A program made the position numbers and the translations under genes. A model generated the notes under the pieces. It was not told the origin of the DNA. It did no database searches and saw only the letters and a program-made list of their open reading frames with translations. A DNA stretch of 64,000 bases. It comes from Thalassococcus arenae. Its GTDB lineage: Bacteria > Pseudomonadota > Alphaproteobacteria > Rhodobacterales > Rhodobacteraceae. The DNA lies in the NCBI RefSeq assembly GCF_019104745.1, contig NZ_JAHRWL010000001.1:968501-1032500 (forward strand), in the 5' to 3' direction. Of the stretch, positions 63,180-64,000 are shown piece by piece (the stretch's first letter is position 1; every line of letters begins with the position of its first letter).

Positions 63180-64000
63180 TCAAAGTTCAGCGAACCAGGA
63201 GGGCAGCTCTGTCCGAAAATCGAACTTGAGGGCCCTTGCCTTTACAAGGTTCCATCTTTCGTCGCGCGCAGGCTTTGAGCTCAAGGCCGCGTAGGCCCGC
63301 CGTTCCGCCTCTGCCCAGTCCACAACATCCTTCTTGACGAAGGTTGCGAAGAACTTGACTGCGTCCTCGTCCGCCCTTGACCAACCCGGCCCCGGCAACC
63401 CCTTGCCTGGGCCATTGGCGACTGCCTTTCGGACGCGTGTCGCGGCGTCCAATGCAGACGTGTCGGCGTATTTGAGGTGAGCAAGATAGACACCCGGCGC
63501 CATTCGAAACGGGAAGGTTTCAAGACGCTTCGGCGCAACCTTGGTGCCATGCAGCACGAACGACACGGGCCGCCGCGATGCGAATGACTTGCTGTAGTGT
63601 CCGCTGAACGCGGCATTCCGATGCGAAGCGAGTGCGTCGCCGGACTTGTCGCCGTCCATATGGACCAGATCGAACCCGAGCGCCGTCAGAACCGGCCAGT
63701 CCGTATTCTTTTCGAACACATCAACCAGTCCATTGTAGCGCGCAGGATCCCAGCAAATCAGCTCATCCGCATCCGTCCGCATCACCCAATTGTAGGATTG
63801 AAGCAATCCAGCGTGGAAGGCATTGAGCATTTCAGCACGATTGCGATCGAAACCGTTAAGGTCGTCTCTCGGCACCGTGATGATACTGGCCTGCGGGCAA
63901 ATCTCTGAGATCTTGCTGTCATGGCCATGGGACACGACGAACAGGTTGCGCTCGCCCAGCTGGCTACCATGATGCTTGTACCACTGGGACAGCGCCCAGT
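63180..64000 (-). CDS. Glycosyltransferase family 2-like protein, 5' end outside the window
   Basis: Open to the window edge; about 272 residues visible. WYKHHGSQLGERNLFVVSHG with SHGHD near the visible start, WVMRTDADELICWDP (a DADE-type metal site), and a C-terminal helical part with KYADTSALDAATRVRKAV. The pattern is that of glycosyltransferases acting on surface polysaccharide. It points toward the 23S gene on the same strand, where a 16S/tRNA spacer would be expected. Confidence 0.82.
   Translation of the reverse strand, partial: WALSQWYKHHGSQLGERNLFVVSHGHDSKISEICPQASIITVPRDDLNGFDRNRAEMLNAFHAGLLQSYNWVMRTDADELICWDPARYNGLVDVFEKNTDWPVLTALGFDLVHMDGDKSGDALASHRNAAFSGHYSKSFASRRPVSFVLHGTKVAPKRLETFPFRMAPGVYLAHLKYADTSALDAATRVRKAVANGPGKGLPGPGWSRADEDAVKFFATFVKKDVVDWAEAERRAYAALSSKPARDERWNLVKARALKFDFRTELPSWFAEL

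Overview
The window reads as a chromosome segment of a GC-rich alphaproteobacterium of the Rhodobacterales (Roseobacter group). The sulfonate module (xsc with ackA and pta), the KpsT/KpsE-like capsule export pair, Crp/FixK-type regulators with TTGAT-N4-ATCAA sites, and an rRNA unit ordered 23S-5S-tRNA-fMet with alphaproteobacterial 23S features all point that way. This is recognition by eye; no database search was run.

Layout. 1-5.9 kb: end of an oligopeptide-type ABC ATPase, then a catabolic operon (aldehyde dehydrogenase, alpha/beta hydrolase, SDR, membrane protein, SDR) and a P1-family peptidase. 5.9-12.5 kb: SseB-like protein, uracil-DNA-glycosylase-like protein, ArsR plus an ArsP-like permease, capsule export genes, lytic transglycosylase. 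12.8-17.8 kb: xsc, ackA, pta and a citrate-synthase-family gene. 17.9-20.5 kb: OsmC, tRNA-Ser(GGA), shikimate-dehydrogenase-like gene, CPBP protease. 20.5-38.9 kb: a redox/stress neighbourhood with a Crp/Fnr regulator, an OmpR-type regulator, a hybrid kinase, an M50-like protein with CBS domains and a lost HExxH, a P-type ATPase, a phasin-like protein, ppsA, a phosphoribosyltransferase and an SLC13 transporter. FNR-like boxes lie in front of three of these units. A BMP-type nucleoside ABC operon (28.9-33.8 kb) sits inside this stretch.

39.0-58.6 kb is accessory DNA on the 3' side of tRNA-fMet (58580-58656). Imperfect direct copies of the tRNA 3' end at about 39022, 47883 and 58462 suggest serial integrations. 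The left part is a broken prophage head module (terminase stub, portal, protease-capsid fusion, gpW-like protein, frameshifted DUF2190). It carries two cargo loci that could be defence genes: a SEC-C protein with a PD-(D/E)XK-like core, and an HhH DNA glycosylase next to a NucS-like nuclease. The right part is a stress-type island: two transglutaminase-like proteins, a secreted Cys-repeat protein, several small proteins, a Crp-family regulator and an extra groESL. No integrase is visible.

58.6-63.2 kb: tRNA-fMet, 5S and 23S on the minus strand. The 23S gene is interrupted at helix 25 by an insert of about 600 bp bounded by 19-nt inverted repeats. Inside it, in the sense direction, is a complete ORF with a Shine-Dalgarno sequence whose product resembles PagL-type lipid A 3-O-deacylase and keeps the H-x-S-x11-E catalytic spacing. 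I regard this as the most unusual object in the window. No 16S gene is seen upstream of the 23S; a glycosyltransferase gene, cut by the window end, lies there instead.
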